Notes under the pieces: model-generated
Told to the model about the DNA's origin: nothing
Databases searched by the model: none
The model's input: only the letters and a program-made list of their open reading frames with translations
Part shown: positions 1 to 13,495 of the stretch, in pieces
Layout: each line of letters begins with the position of its first letter
How positions within the stretch are numbered: the stretch's first letter is position 1
Translations under genes and position numbers: made by a program
NCBI GenBank assembly: GCA_026119935.1
Contig: JALRMH010000002.1
Coordinates: 1,612,001 to 1,676,000, forward strand
DNA from: Endothia cerciana
Lineage: Eukaryota; Ascomycota; Sordariomycetes; Diaporthales; Cryphonectriaceae
Length of the DNA stretch: 64,000 nt
Direction: 5' to 3'

Positions 1-3000
1 CCCTGTGGTTCGGCCACAGATCCGAGCGGCCCGGTACGCCCACTCAGTGCGGACGTTGACAGATGCTAGGTGCGTTGAAGTGCAAGATCGTGCAGCTTTC
101 CGTCAGCCTCCAGCCCAAAGCAACACAAGGCCGATGTCATATTAGAGCCTAAGCTATGCAAAAACGTCGTGCCAGACACCCCATGTGGGACGAACACACT
201 GCAGAAGAACGACGAGCATTGGCATGACCAGGGGATGAAATTGACGAAAGAAGGGGTCCATCGTGTCACTGTATCAGTGTCGAACTTGTCAGTGTCCACA
301 ATACGAAGGCTGTAGGGCAAAAAACATGGACGAGATGACAGGAAGATACCGACACCCACCGGAGCTCTCGAGGCCCCGCATGTAGCAATATGGCTAGTGA
401 CACATGTGACAGTTTCTCAGAGATGACTTGACGAAGCTGGACAGCATCTTGACGGAGCCATCCATTGAACGGACGAAAGAGGGTGAAAACAAGTGCAATT
501 AAGAAGGAGGCAGAATTGAGTCTCATAAAATGTGTGAGGGGTAAAAGTGGCATAGAAACAACTACGTAAATTTGCACGAGGAGCAGCTCGGAGTTTATTC
601 AAGGTTGGCAACCTCAACTGGTCGTTCCGACCACCCTGTAGAGACGATCCGGCGAAAGCAAAGCTGGTGGCGTAACGGTGATCGAAGCCATTAACATTGA
701 AGCCATCACTCCATAAAAGTCGATATTGGCTAAGAAGTCGGACGGTGATGTCGGGACTGGACGCCGTACGTTCTGGTGCACCTCGATAAGATCACCTTTT
801 TCAGTGGACCAAGAGCCGGTTTCAGACCTATTAATCTCCTAAGCCGTAGATTTGACGACACAGACCAATACTACTGGCCTAGCTGCCCACCTCTCGGATG
901 TCTCTTTTTGCCCCGATAGTCCACCCAAGTGCCAATTAGGACCAAAGTCGCCGGCGCGCATCTGTGGACGGAACACAATTTAATACCTGGAAGCACAGTC
1001 AGCATGCATCGTGTCTATTGCCGAAGTGAGTGTAGCAGTGGTCAATAGCTGAGCCTCGACTCTTGACCACCGCTGTGGCTGTTGGTGTAGCAAATTTTCA
1101 TTATTCTGATGCCCTTTCAAGGTGCCCTTCAGGCGTAACGTTCAACCACAGTCTGCCGACCGATGTATTTCCGGAAAGAGCAACGTTCCATAGCACAACA
1201 GGGACCATGCTCGAGGCCTTAGGATGCAAGTGAACCGGCACTCGAGTGTTTGTGTGACGCGTCTCGATAGAGCATAACCAGGACTCGCCACTAACTCTGC
1301 TGGTTCATCTGAGGAGTCATTGTCCAACCGAGACAGGCTCCCACTGAGCCACAACAATTGTCTCGTCCGAGAGACACTAGTTGACCATTGCCTGGGCTCT
1401 GCCGTATTGGTGGTCGATCATCTGAGGTCTTGGTCCTTCTGATGACGAGGAGCCAAGCGCGGCCGCGGGGACGGGCGTCCTGGGTCCTGATCGTCTGCTC
1501 GCCCGAAGAGGGCGCTGGCATTCGAACTCACACGCCGAGACACGGCCCCTTGCGTTTAGAGTATAGTCAAGCAGACAAAGATTCCTGGATCCTCTGTGGC
1601 TATTACCGGGGTCGTTCTGGGCCTCCGTCGACGCGGAAATGTGTGGGCAGAGGGGATGAGAAAAGGCCACTGCTTTCTTGCATACGCGCCACTGAGCATG
1701 CTGCACTACAGATCAACAGATCAGGGAATTCTGTGGGTCAAGCTCATTTGCACGCCCAGCCATGTCTAGCTTGTGTGACCGAAAGTGTCTGGCAGCAAGG
1801 TCGCACACGGCAGGACGGTTGCATTGGCTACTCTTGACGAGCCAAATTAGCTGGTCTTGAAAGTGGCCCGCCCGCTTGATTGCATGTCAGTCAAAATGTT
1901 TGTCAGTATCACTTTGTACGACGTGGATGAGTATAAGAAAAGCAGGGAAAAGCGGCAAGTACGGCCTTATGTGCCATGGTAAGGCCGCAAAGTTCTCGCG
2001 AGTGCTGCCGGCGCTCGCCTCGCTAATTCGGAAACGGGTGGGATAGGTAGAAGGTCGGATTATGTATGTTTCTGCGTGAGCCAGTCTCGGGCGGACAGCC
2101 CCCGACCCTCTCAGCTGAGATACTGGCGAGTCCGTCTCGTTTCGTTTCGTGGCACCCCCTCGTAAGTGTGGCCCTGCCGTGTCTCGTCTCTCCTTTCCGC
2201 CTTGCCACCTGTTGCGTAGTCCTGTCTTCCCGTCACATGTGTATATGTTGCAAAGTCGAAGGCGTCGAGATGAATAGGTTGAGCCATGGGTTGGAGCCAC
2301 AATGACTCTATTGCTTCTCGGCTACTGGCCAACGGGCTCGTACAAAGTCAGCTAGGTTCACATATGGAAAGTCTACGGAGAGACACGGAGGATGGTGGGG
2401 GTTCAACGAAGGAGGAGAAGTGGAGTTGGATGGCCGCTTAATCTTGGCTGGCTACCCTACAAAGCCGTTGAGGAGCCATGGGCATGTGTTCGTCTCCCCC
2501 CGACTCGACTAGCTGAAAGTGGGAGGGTGTGCCACGTAACACGGTGCCCGTCATAAGCTGGGTGCCGTGTTGTGATACCGTTAGGGAAGATTTCACCCAC
2601 CGAGGTGCTGATTGAAGAAGGGCGGAGGTCTCCCAGATCTGGGCTTGGAAAGATGCAGCCTCCCCTCCGATCTCTCTTCCTCCTTGTGCCTCCTGACCTG
2701 CCTCCAAGGTCTGACGAGATTTGAAAATCGCCTCGAGTCAAAGACAGTTGGAAATCTCTTCTTGTATCTTGACCAGCCTCGAGTCTCTAAGACGGATTGT
2801 CTTTGGCTTCCTTCTGGGAAATTAGGCGATCCCCCTCGCTTGTTGCCTGACGTCCCCAGTGCCTGGATTGCAGAAGAAGAGGGAAAGTGGATTGCGGTGA
2901 AAGAATAAAAGAGTGCCTGGCCCATTATATCCCCTGACCCTGGATGACACCCGAATCCAGACGGCTACCTGGTGGATAAGCTCTGTTATTATGAAAGAGA

Positions 3001-3055
3001 GACAATAGTGGTATCCTTCACGTTAACGACTAGGCTAAAGACCTTCGGGGTGTGA
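1..3055. other. Gene-free stretch
   Basis: I see no coding region I can support here. Open frames on both strands are short and show no recognisable domain or splice pattern. A possible tRNA-derived 3' fragment lies on the minus strand near 1470-1600 (see findings). The last few hundred bases are the presumed promoter of the MFS gene that starts at 3056. Confidence 0.5.
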
Positions 3056-5570
3056 ATGGCTTCACTGAGAGGGAAGGGTCCAATGGGGCATTTTCATGGC
3101 CATCAACCAACGAGGGATAATGATTGGGCAAGAGAACGACAATTCACAACGACGTCCTCTTCACCAGGAAATGAAAGCACATTGACAGGAGGTCTCTCGT
3201 CAATGCCCCCGTCAAGCTCACCGTGGGGATCCAACTTTGGTTTACAAACAACAAAACAGCCCCGACCAGTTTTCTCTCCGCAGACTTCCTACTCCCACAA
3301 ACCCCCTTCGACTGTACAGAGAGAACCGACGAACCCAGACTTCTGTCTGCCGCCTTCCAGTAGCGACCTGCTTGTGGGCTCGATGAACCAGAGGGATCCA
3401 TACGTGATGGAGACTCCCCTCAAGACCCCGTCCCTCGACACCCCTCTGCCCTCCCCGCCGCCTCTTCTCAGTGGCGGTCGACTGGGAGCGATCATGATGT
3501 TGTACGTACTGCTTGCTGTTCATCTCAAGATGGCTCGAGACCTTTAACAAGGTGGTTTTGGCGTGACTAACAAGAAATAGCATGCTCGGAGGCCTGTTGT
3601 TCTCGGTGATGGACACCACAATCGTCTCTACAGCCTTGGTCAGCATTGCCACAGACCTTCAAGACTTTCCAAACATGTACTGGGTGGTCTTGGCATATTT
3701 GTTGTCCTATATAGGTGAGGACGTCCTCTACCTGGCAGGGTAGGACCGAGTGCACCAGACTGATAAAAACCATGCAGGTTGCGCGATAGGCTTCGCGAAG
3801 CTTGCCGACCACTTTGGTCGTCTTCCAATCTTTCTGTTGTCCTGGCTGATCTTCTCGACATTCTCCCTTGGCTGCGGATTTGCAACTACCATGGCACAGC
3901 TGTAGGTTTTTTTTCTTCCGTCCCCGTGTAGATCGCTTGTCAAAATCTAAATATTCACTCACGAAATGTTTCCTACCAGAGTTGTCTTCCGAGCACTACA
4001 AGGAGTAGGCGGTTCCGGTCTCTACAGCCTGTCTCAGATAGCCCTCGCCGAGGTCGCACCCCATGGCAAGAATGCCTTGATCGGCATGGTAATTGGGATG
4101 ACTCTCGCCGTATCATTCGTTCTTGGCCCCTTGCTCGGCGGTGCCATCTCTTCCAGTAACTGGCGCTGGATTTTCTATATGAAGTATGTGTGTCCGAACG
4201 AAGGAAAATGGAGCCAGGTAGCCCATCAGGACAAAGAAATGTTTCAAGGCTGACCTGTTCGAAGTATTCCTGCAGGCTTCGTTTGCATGTTCGGTCTTGT
4301 CGTTCTCTGGCCACAGGACTTCGGCAAGGCCCAACACCCTTGGAAAGAGTTCTGGAGGATCGACTTCGTCGGAAATATATTCATCCTTGCGGCGTGCGTG
4401 CTGATGGTCTACAGTTTGCAGCAGGCTGGGACGATGATCTTCGCTTGGACTAGTGCCCAGTTCCTTACAACATTCATTGTATCGATCGTCTGTTGGGCAC
4501 TATTCTGGGCATGGCAGCTCGTGCTTCGTCAGCTACCCATTCAAGTCGAGCCAGTCTTCCCAGTCCGTCTAGTATACCACAGGATCTATATGGCGGCTGT
4601 CTTGTAAGTACTTGAAGCTTGTTGATTACTCCTAGTCCGCACAACCTCTAACATTCCTCTACCACTTGCCCCGGTGCTATAGCATTCAGAAGCTGACCTA
4701 GTATAATCGCGCTACAGATCCATGTTCCTCTCCGGATACTCCTACTTGGCGATAGTAATCACACTTCCCGAGCGCTTCCAGATTGTCAACAAGGACTCGA
4801 GTCTAATGGCGGGGGTGCACCTCCTGCCGATGCTCGGCGCCACAGCTGTTGGGTCCGTCCTTGGTGGCGCATTCTCAAAGAGGAAGAACAATACCTCCAG
4901 GACTCTTGTCGCGGCATCTTGTTTCCAAGTCACTGGCCTGGGCCTGCTGACGACCTTTGATAATCCATCCTCTCCTGTGGCCCCTCAATTTGGTTACCAA
5001 GTCATCTTCGGACTCGGCGTTGGCCTGACCTTCTCATCCGCTACGATCCTGACCAAGATCCAGGCCGCCGGGAGGGACCACGCCGTGGCACAGGGAGTGA
5101 TGGCACAGGTCCGCGTTCTAGGCGGTGCGGTTGGCCTTGTCATCTGCAATGTGATATTCAACATCCACCTCGAGGCCATCGAGGATGGTCTGACTCCTTC
5201 CCAGATCGCGGCCCTGCACCGCTCACCCTTGGCACTCATCGGCGCTGGTGGTGACGCAGCAGAGAATGTCAAGAAGGTCTTCTCAAGCTCGTTTCAGAGC
5301 ATGGTCTGGGTGATGTTCTGGGTGGCAGTGGCTGGCCTCATCTCCAGCCTCTGTACCTGGGAGATGAGCCCGGCTCAGCTCAGTGAGCTTGATGAGGCTG
5401 TGGTCGTGAGCCGCATCCCTAACACCGGTCATAAGCAAATCGGCAGCCGAGGAGGAAGCGACACGGAGCTCGAGGACATGCCTACCAGCGCGCGCGCAAA
5501 CACCGACACCAGCTCCGGCAGGGACTGGCCGGGCACACCAGCACCTCGTGCTCTTGCCGGCCGTCTATAG
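3056..5570 (+). CDS. MFS multidrug transporter, DHA2 (14-TM) type
   Basis: This is a predicted plasma-membrane proton antiporter of the major facilitator superfamily, in the branch that exports drugs or fungal metabolites. Six exons join in frame to 699 residues: 3056-3501, 3581-3714, 3778-3901, 3980-4183, 4265-4603 and 4718-5570. TM1 carries DTTIVSTAL. Motif A is GFAKLADHFGRLP after TM2, followed by FRALQGVGGSGLYS. The antiporter motif C region is GMTLAVSFVLGPLLGG, then WRWIFYMNIPAGFV. The last exon encodes the C-terminal helices, ending in a hydrophilic Ser/Asp-rich tail. About 148 residues before TM1 are Pro/Ser-rich and probably cytosolic, which is long for the family, so a start at an internal Met (e.g. 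3083) is possible. The intron 4184-4264 ends in GAAG rather than the nearby TGCAG at 4275. The upstream site is the one that keeps the conserved NIPAG motif in frame. The substrate cannot be read from the sequence. Confidence 0.88.
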
Positions 5571-7024
5571 TGAGGCCGGGGAGTGCCGAAGGGATTTTGT
5601 CTCTGTCGCATATCTGGGCGAGCCAAGGCTCATTTCGTCTTTGAGATGAAGAGGCCAGAATGCATATCCTGGATGCCGCCTTCGCTGACAGTTTCCCAGG
5701 CTAATGGTAGCAAAGGATATTGCACTGGGCATATCAGGAGGGACAAAGAGGGCTCATGTTGCCCGCCCTACCTCACAAGCCGTCTCTGACGGTGGTAGGC
5801 ATCTGTCTCTGGTGTGACAGCGGGATGCTACCTCGTCATCGAATCAAGCATGGTGTCCGAATGAAGGCTTGATTTCAGGAATCTGAATAGAGGTGATGGA
5901 CTAGAAGGGTGACGTCCATCTTACAGATTTTTTTTCAGGGCGTCCGCTGGCGCTTTCAGCATGGCGTTCCTTATCTTTCTTTCTGTCTTTCCGGAAGTAG
6001 CTCCTAGAGAGCCGGTTGATATTGACTTAATTAAGCCTTGTCTTCCGTAAATATTTACTCTCTTTCATCCTGATTGAGAATTCCTGTCCCTCAGACTGCA
6101 AATGAGAATTAGAAAGCGTAACATTGCAGAACTCCCTAAACGTATCCCTTTTCGTCCATGGCTTCCATGTTTTTGTTTTCTCCAACTCATTCAACAGTCG
6201 TCCCTTACCCAGCAATCAGCAAACCCATCTCTGTCTTTGAGGGGGGGGTCCGATTCCTCTCCTTAATATCCACAAGAAACTGAGCACGATGATCTGTATG
6301 CGCGGGACTCTCAATGACCGCATCAAGCTTCCGGCGTTCCTCATACAACACCCAAAACTACTTCCGCCACATCATCGCGCAGTGGTTGACATGGTCGCGC
6401 AGGCTAATGAAGTAGAAGTCTCGGGAGTGATCACCAGTGGGCAAGATCAAGCCTACAGAGACCAGTCGGCTACACTGTAGTCATTGGTTCTTTTCATATA
6501 TTCGAATTTGCCGAATTTGATGTACAACCAGCCGGAATCTACTCGAGGTCATCGTGACTTAGAAGAAACCGCGCATCCGAAGTGACATCAATATCACAAT
6601 CGACATGACTTTCGACGGCGAAAAGTCATACATATGGTACTGTGTGAGTAATTAAATATGTATCATCGCAATTGATGCCTCCCGGTCATGTGCTAAGTCA
6701 TCTTTTGCTAGTGTCGGTGCGGTGCGGGTATGAACAATGTGCACACGACCCCTCATTGCGTCGAATGTGGATGTCAGCATCAGAAATGCCATGATTACAG
6801 GGCAGAAGGTTTTTGTCTACAGACAAGAAGACCGCAGCGAGCGTTTTATCGGCCCCTCTGAAGTGCAGGGCCCTGCACGAAAACCGCATTCGGCAAAGAA
6901 CTCAACTGCCACTGGGCCGACAGAGGCACTGTTACAGCAGCCGCTAAGCCATCCATGGGAGGACCTTGAGGGAGACAAACAGTCCTCCGAGATTTCAAAT
7001 GTGCAAGATCAGCTAGCCCCTCTG
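5571..7024. other. Intergenic, no gene seen
   Basis: 3' flank of the MFS gene followed by non-coding sequence. Open frames are short and show no domain. A G8 run lies at about 6241. Confidence 0.5.
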
Positions 7025-7955
7025 AAAGGACCTGTCATTGGATGGCGAAAAGGAGCATCAACAGATTGCTGGTGCACAGGCACCAGGAGACCTGGAAGAC
7101 GACTCAGACCCAGTCGCCGTCACTTCCGAGGATGACCAACCGAGACCTCGTACAAGCAGCGGCACATCTTCTGATATGCCAACAACAACTTCGTCTTCAT
7201 AAGGCACGGTGGCTGAGCCATTAGTGAATGATTACGAGGATCAAGCGGACGACTTCCCATCACGCCCGCGATTCAAGCATTCCCGCCCCCAATCCCGCGA
7301 GCTCATCAACAGACTGGGAACTCGTCGGCTCCCCCACTCCGTCTGTCGAGATAAAGGTCTTGTCGAGATGTTCAGAACCATTTTAACGAGGATATTCCAG
7401 AACTGGGATGAAGGAGTCGTCGCCTATGATAGTAGCGTTACTGGCGCCAGTACCTCAAGATCGATCCCATCCCAGACGGATCAACAGAATGGGAGTGATC
7501 AAGCCGCGAAAAGGAAACACAATAATGGTCAGAAAGATGATGGTACGGACCACCAATCCAAGAAGCGCCGCGGGCCCCGGCGGAGAGATGCTGCGTCGAG
7601 GACAGAGGAGAAACTCCTAGCCTGCCATTTCTTCAAGAAAGCCTGAGAACGCCCCAGCGAATGCCGCAAGTTCGGAGAGATAAAGATCAACTATGTTAAA
7701 GACCACATATACAAGGCTCATTACTGGCACTGTGCCGTTTTTTTGCAAGCTGTATTTCCGAAATGAAGAAGCCAGAGCTCAACACACTCGTCTTCAGGAG
7801 TGTCAACCTGATCTCACCCGTCAGCTGGATGGCACCGCGGAGGGGCAGAGAGACCGGTTAGGCAGGAAATTGGCAGCTGGCACCACAGAAGAGGAGCGCT
7901 GGTTTCAGGTCTGGGATAAGCTCTTTCCCCAGCGGCAGATAGGGAGAGTACTGGA
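7025..7955 (+). pseudogene. Decayed fungal zinc-finger-like (degenerate C2H2) hypothetical protein
   Basis: Pieces of one protein family can be followed through changing frames. First comes an acidic Ser/Thr-rich linker (about 7060-7199) that hits an in-frame TAA at 7200. A Lys/Arg-rich stretch containing KKRRGPRRRD follows. Then comes the signature 'LACHFFKKA-stop-ERPSECRKFGEIKI..VKDHIYKAH', where the family normally reads LACPFYKxxP..YxxCxxxxLxRIxDVKQHIYRxH. A TGA at 7644 interrupts it. After a frame change, the conserved EEERWFQVWDKLFP block appears at about 7888-7930. These blocks match a large family of fungal proteins with a degenerate C2H2 finger and no firmly known function. With two stops and at least one frameshift, the gene cannot make a full protein. 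The family assignment rests on memory of the motif pattern. Confidence 0.6.
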
Positions 7956-10900
7956 GAGAAATGGAGCCTGCGAATTGCCTGGTGGCACGTCTATTGATTG
8001 CTGCCTGTGCCATACACACTGTGGCATGTGATATAAATACAAGATTATTACACACTGTGAGTTCTTTTATTCAACAGTCATGGATGGTCCCGACAAATCT
8101 AAGTAACAACGCCCTTACTACCCGTAGCAAGACCAGAAGACAAGCTAGACTACCAACCTCGGCACCATGCCTGGAAGCCTGGAAGCTGAAGACAGCAGTT
8201 TACAGGCGCAGCAGGGCCTCGGTGAGGCGCAGAGATGTGGTGGGCTGGAGGCCATGATAGAGGCTGAGGCCATGGGTAGGCCGGTGTATCAAAGGTTAGG
8301 GTCCAAAAGATGTGGCATGGCTGAAGTGGGATGCCTCCGACGAAAATTACTCGTCGCGAAAGAGGGCCTGATATCACGATAGCTCGTCTGTTGTCAAAGA
8401 CCATCATGCCCCACTTCTCGAGCCGAAAAGCTTTCACGAGGTCCTAGTGCTCCTTTCTTTTTCGTATGAATCGACAGCTATGCTCCAGTGAAACCCGATC
8501 CGGCTCAGGGGCCGCCTTGCATTAGGTCTGTTCTCAATAAAGGAACCAGGACCTTCTATGAAGTGCACGCACGGAAAGCAATATGAGATAGAGTTTGTTC
8601 GGAACGCAAGAGAGATGATTTTCCTTCTAAATTGTAATATCGACGTATATGGCAATTTCTGCTACACGGGGTCCGTCCTCGTGGAGGCCTGTAGTTATTC
8701 CTGGTTAGTGTTTCTTGCCACGATACCCATCACTGCCTAGCTACGCATTTTTCCTTCCCCAGACATGCAGTCACTAAAGTAACATACAGTTCAGATCACC
8801 CCAACCATCAATCCATAAGCCATACGCGATGATCATCCCTCATCTGGGAGACAATTTATTCTTGTGACCTCTCAAATGTGCTGACGATGTCCATCAACAT
8901 CGCTGCCCCTGAGGATAGTCAGTCATCAAAGTGTACACGTGTTGTGGGGGGGGGGGGGGGCTTAGGCTGTACGTGAGCTTAATGGGTATGTTTCATGGAA
9001 ATGTAATTACAGGAACACTGCCTAGACTGCTCTAAATCTACATGATGACGCACTTTGACGTGCTGTCCTTCTGCTTCTTCTTGCTAGCCCTGTTGACCTC
9101 GTCCCTCCATCTTTGGACCTTGCATGTGTTGTGAGCATCAGATGGCGAGTGGCCGCTGCCCACAAAGATGGGGTCTCGCGAAGGTCCTTTATCTATGCCA
9201 CGGGTTGGGTGTGACTTGAACATGTCAGGGGAAGAGTTTTGTTCGTGGGAGGACATGACGCAAAGACGACTGCAGAGGAGGGCAAAGCTGGAGACGCTTG
9301 TGGTGGGAAGATGGGAAAACAGGCCGGTAGCTTTTACTTTTTGTGCGCTTCTCTTTGTCTTGGCTGTACTGCTTGCCAAGTTCAAAACCTGAAGGCCCAA
9401 AGGGCTTGAAAAATGTCGACATTTGTAGTTCGGAACACTCCAGAAGTGACCGGAGAAGATGTCTCAATAATCAACCTGAGAGGTACATCCAACAAGACAA
9501 GTGAATCAGGATCCACCGTGGCTATAGTCCAAATCATGTTTACTCAGAGCATGGACTGTTGCACGCACCACACAAGCTGCCATTAATTACCTAGCGGATG
9601 ACTGCAGAGCAGGGTGTTGCAGGTGCCACTTACGAGTGGATGGGGAGTTTTACAGCTAGAGGCTTCAGAAATACACATAGATAATCAAGATCGGCCCCTG
9701 TATCATGAATTTTAGTTAGGAATAATGCAGAATGGCTGTTGCCGCCCCGCGTCTCCGCTAGCGAAAAGGAAACGTCCTGCTGGCAGGACCGTGTCACCGT
9801 GGTGGCTCTTCTACCGAGTATCTCACCTTGGCTGCTTGCCGCTCTTTGTAACAGCCTAGATGAGGGATGCTTACCTTCAGCGTCACCTTTGTCTATCTAT
9901 CACATCCGTTCCACCTTACATTAGTGACCTGTTCATGTCTGGCAGGGGACACGAGTGTTCCTGATTGTTAGGGCCAGTGATCCGGAGCCCTCCTGTCCCA
10001 CAATGACTTGCGAACCCCCTCGCACTATTCTCAACTCACAGCCTCCGCCTCCAGGCCCTCGTGATGTCCTCTCTGTTGTGGTCAAGCAGCTGGCAAAACA
10101 AGCCTTGGATGATAGCTGGTCCAGCATGTCGGCAATGCAGATGGTCTTGGTGGTCTTGTCCTATACAGCTTCTACATAGCAAGCCATCATTCCCAAGTTG
10201 TCTCGTGTCTGTCAAAATGGCACTCACTTTCTGAGTTAGGTCATGCCCACTCTGGATGCGGCGCGAACTACTTAGCTGCTATCTGCATCGGAGCACCACG
10301 AGCTAGGGGGACCACGAGTGCCCTCCGGGGCTGTATTCTTCAATGTCCCATCCGCGCCGTGGCATGACACGCCGCGGATTGCTTCTTATCCCGGGCATCG
10401 AAACTACGAGGGCGTTGGACGGCCTGAAATACCCCATATCGTACTCTGGACTCAGTTCCCTGTGACGGAGATAAGCTCTTGGTGCAGGAGGTAGGCCCAT
10501 ATACCAGGGGTGCATTATTGAGATGCCCAACGGAGTTCCGCTGGGGAAGGGAGAGACTATGAGCACAGAGGATCTCGAGCCGCAGGTGGCCCACTGAGTG
10601 TCTTGTCACCGGATACGGGAGGCGCAGGCGCTGAACGCCGAGCTTCTGAAGTCTCTCCCTCAAGGTGAGTTGCTATTATGATGTGTTTCCAAGTCCGACC
10701 AAGAGTGCCTGGATCGCCTTCTCTTTCCCTAATGTCTGCTCGAGGGTGGACGCCTGCCGGCTCCAGCGTGCAAGCGCAGGTGCCCTGCGGATGTCCTCCT
10801 CACCCGGGAGAGGGGATCAGATCGCCGCGACGGGCCAGCTCGACCTATCCATCCCCGCAGGGAAGAGGAAAGAAAGAGGAAAGAAGGGTGATGACCTTGT

Positions 10901-13468
10901 CCACCTCCAGAACCGCAGCTGTAGAAAGGGCCCCCCTCTCGCCCGGTCCAGCGGCGAGGCAAGCGGGCTGCAGCGTTCAGACACCCGGCACGTCAGCCGC
11001 GGGTCGCAGCAGCGATGAGGCTCAAAAGCACACAGCCCTGGCTCTCGTCACTGTGTGACAGGCGGGCACCTTGGGGATTCCCAGGGAAAAGGGGATGAGG
11101 AGGGGGGGGGCGTGTTGGGAGGCGCGCGCACATAGCAGGGGTGGCGACCGCGTGCAGGGCTCTGAATCGTACGACACGACGAGGAGATTTCAAAATTTCC
11201 CACAGCAGCCCCCCCGAACCTGATGCCTACTGATGTTGTTTTGCCAGCTGGTTATCAGGGTGGGGGGGGGGGGGCGTCATTGTACATAGGCGACAGCGCC
11301 GCCAATCTCCAAGAACCACAGGGCCCTTCTCACGATTGCACGATCCGCACGGCTGACAGAGACGGGCCGCGGGGGGGGAGGGGGCTCATCTGTTGGTCCT
11401 TTTTTCTTCTCTCTCTTCGTGTGCCTGCCCTCGGCAGCCCGGAAGGCGTGGAAATGAGACGCTGTCAAGATGAAACACGGGACCGCGGTACGATGGTCTT
11501 GAGACCGAGATTGGCAAGGCGGGTGCCGCAAGCTTCTGCGGAACGGGTAGGGTAGGGTCACTCGCAGGGGACGCCCATGAGACGGGACAAACTAGCGATG
11601 GGAGACGAGGAGAGCGAGCGAGTGACCGCCCCAAGGTGGAATATGAAGACGGGATGGCGCGCAGGATGGCGCGTGATAAGCGAGAGCGACCGTAGGGCTG
11701 GGACGGTGATATGGGGGAATCCTGTCCAGCCGTTGGTGGTGGTGGTTGGTTTGGGGGGGGGGGGGTTGTCATATTATTCTGGCCGAGCCTCTCCCCGGTC
11801 TTGCTTGGACCCGATTGAGACCCAGAGCCTGCGGGCATGAATGCCATATGCCGCGCTATGAGGGCCAGAGATGAGGAGGATGGATTCTGAAGACCTACAG
11901 TACTGCGTAGTATATGTGAAGGCGGCTAGAAGTTCTGGTGCCCTACCGCCCCGGGTACGATAGCGCGAGGGTGGTGATTTCAGGACAGACCTGAACCGGC
12001 AACTTGGGACCCGCTTGCCTTGATTATCTGGCTGGTCGCGGGTCAGGTGAGCGGAGATTATAGTACATAGGAGGCGTTCAGAACAAAACAATCTGAAGTC
12101 CAGTGTCGTGCCTTGGCGGCTTGGCCTCGTGCGTGCGTGTTCGTCTTCGTGGCCCTTGTTGCGGTGCGGTGCGCCAGGCTCCGATTGGTACATACAGTAC
12201 ATAGTAGCTATGCCGCCCTTCCTCGGGGGGGGGGGGGTTTCTTTTCGTCTGATCATGTGAAGGCGAAGTGATTGCGTTGACGAGGTGGGGGCACTGACAG
12301 GCCAGCCAGCCAGCCAGCCAGCCAGCCAGGGAGGATGGACGACGGAGGCAAGTAAGTGGCAACGAGTCCCGTGGTGGCTGAGAGTCAGCCGCTGTCAAGT
12401 GCTGTCAAGCAGTGCGCGGCCCCCGCAGGCGCAATAAACCGTTCAATGCTCGCGGTTTCGAAGGAGCGTCCTCGTGGTGTTCTCGTGTGAAATCACGCCG
12501 CACTAAGAAACGGCCCCTGGCCCTCATTCCGTGCCCGTGCCCCCCTGAGTCTTCCTGACCAAAAGGGGGGAGGGGGGGGGGGGGGTTGGTCGACACAGTC
12601 ACCAAGGTTGCAGCCGAGGGGCAAGGTCAAGAGTGTAAGTCCAGCCGCGCCCCATCGGGCGGCGCCAGCTGGGAATGCACAGGTGGCCCCACGCCACGTC
12701 CTGCAAGCCACACCTGGAGTCCTGTTCGTAGGAGATCTTGGGGAGATGAGGTGGTGTGGTGTCGCAGATCCTCTCCCACTCCCACCGAAAGACAGAATTA
12801 TGATACGACGAGGGAATGATAGCCGGAACTGTCCGGAAGCCGTCGACTCATTTCTTCCCTCGCGACGCCAACCGCCGGTTGGCCCCCTCAGCCTACGGCT
12901 TGTATGAAGCCGTTTCTTCAGCCCTCCCAACCGCAATGACAATAGGATGGGAATAGGCTCTCTAGGGCTCACGAGGCGCCCGGACAGGACAACCCCTGCT
13001 CTGCGGTGCTCGGGTGTTTCCAGAAGGGCCCTCGAATTCTGAACGTGCAACTCGAGACGCCCCTGGCGCCGCGGTCGCCATGGCTGCCAGAGCCCACCCC
13101 AAGATGAGACGACGCTGGCGGACCTAGTCCCGGACGGAGATCATTCAAGATCCAGTCCGGCTCGGACTGGCCGTGAGGCAGGCTAGCACTGCGGTAATAT
13201 CGTCATCTGGGAGGCCACCGGGGTCGGGTGGAGTTGAGTCGGTCCTCTTTTCCGGACCGACTGGTTGGGGCCGAGCCTAAGAGGATTTCTCAATCACCCG
13301 CAGCGAGGATTGCACATTGCAGAACTGCAGCCACGGTGCATATGCAGGCGCACACCAGGCCAGGCACAATCCCACTTCTGTTACCTGTGGTGGTGGTAGT
13401 GGAGGAGGGGGGCGGGGGGGGGGGGCCATCCTCACTGTCATCATCCCCTTCCGCCCTCCGACTTCCGA

Positions 13469-13495
13469 CACACACACACACACACACACACACAC
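13469..13495. repeat. CA microsatellite
   Basis: Uninterrupted CA dinucleotide repeat of about 13 units in intergenic DNA, close to the G12 run at 13414. Confidence 0.9.

Noticed and set aside
1388..1837. 149-codon + strand frame
   Set aside because: Its 'GIRTHTPRHG' stretch is the usual translation of tRNA-like sequence; there is no other support for a protein.
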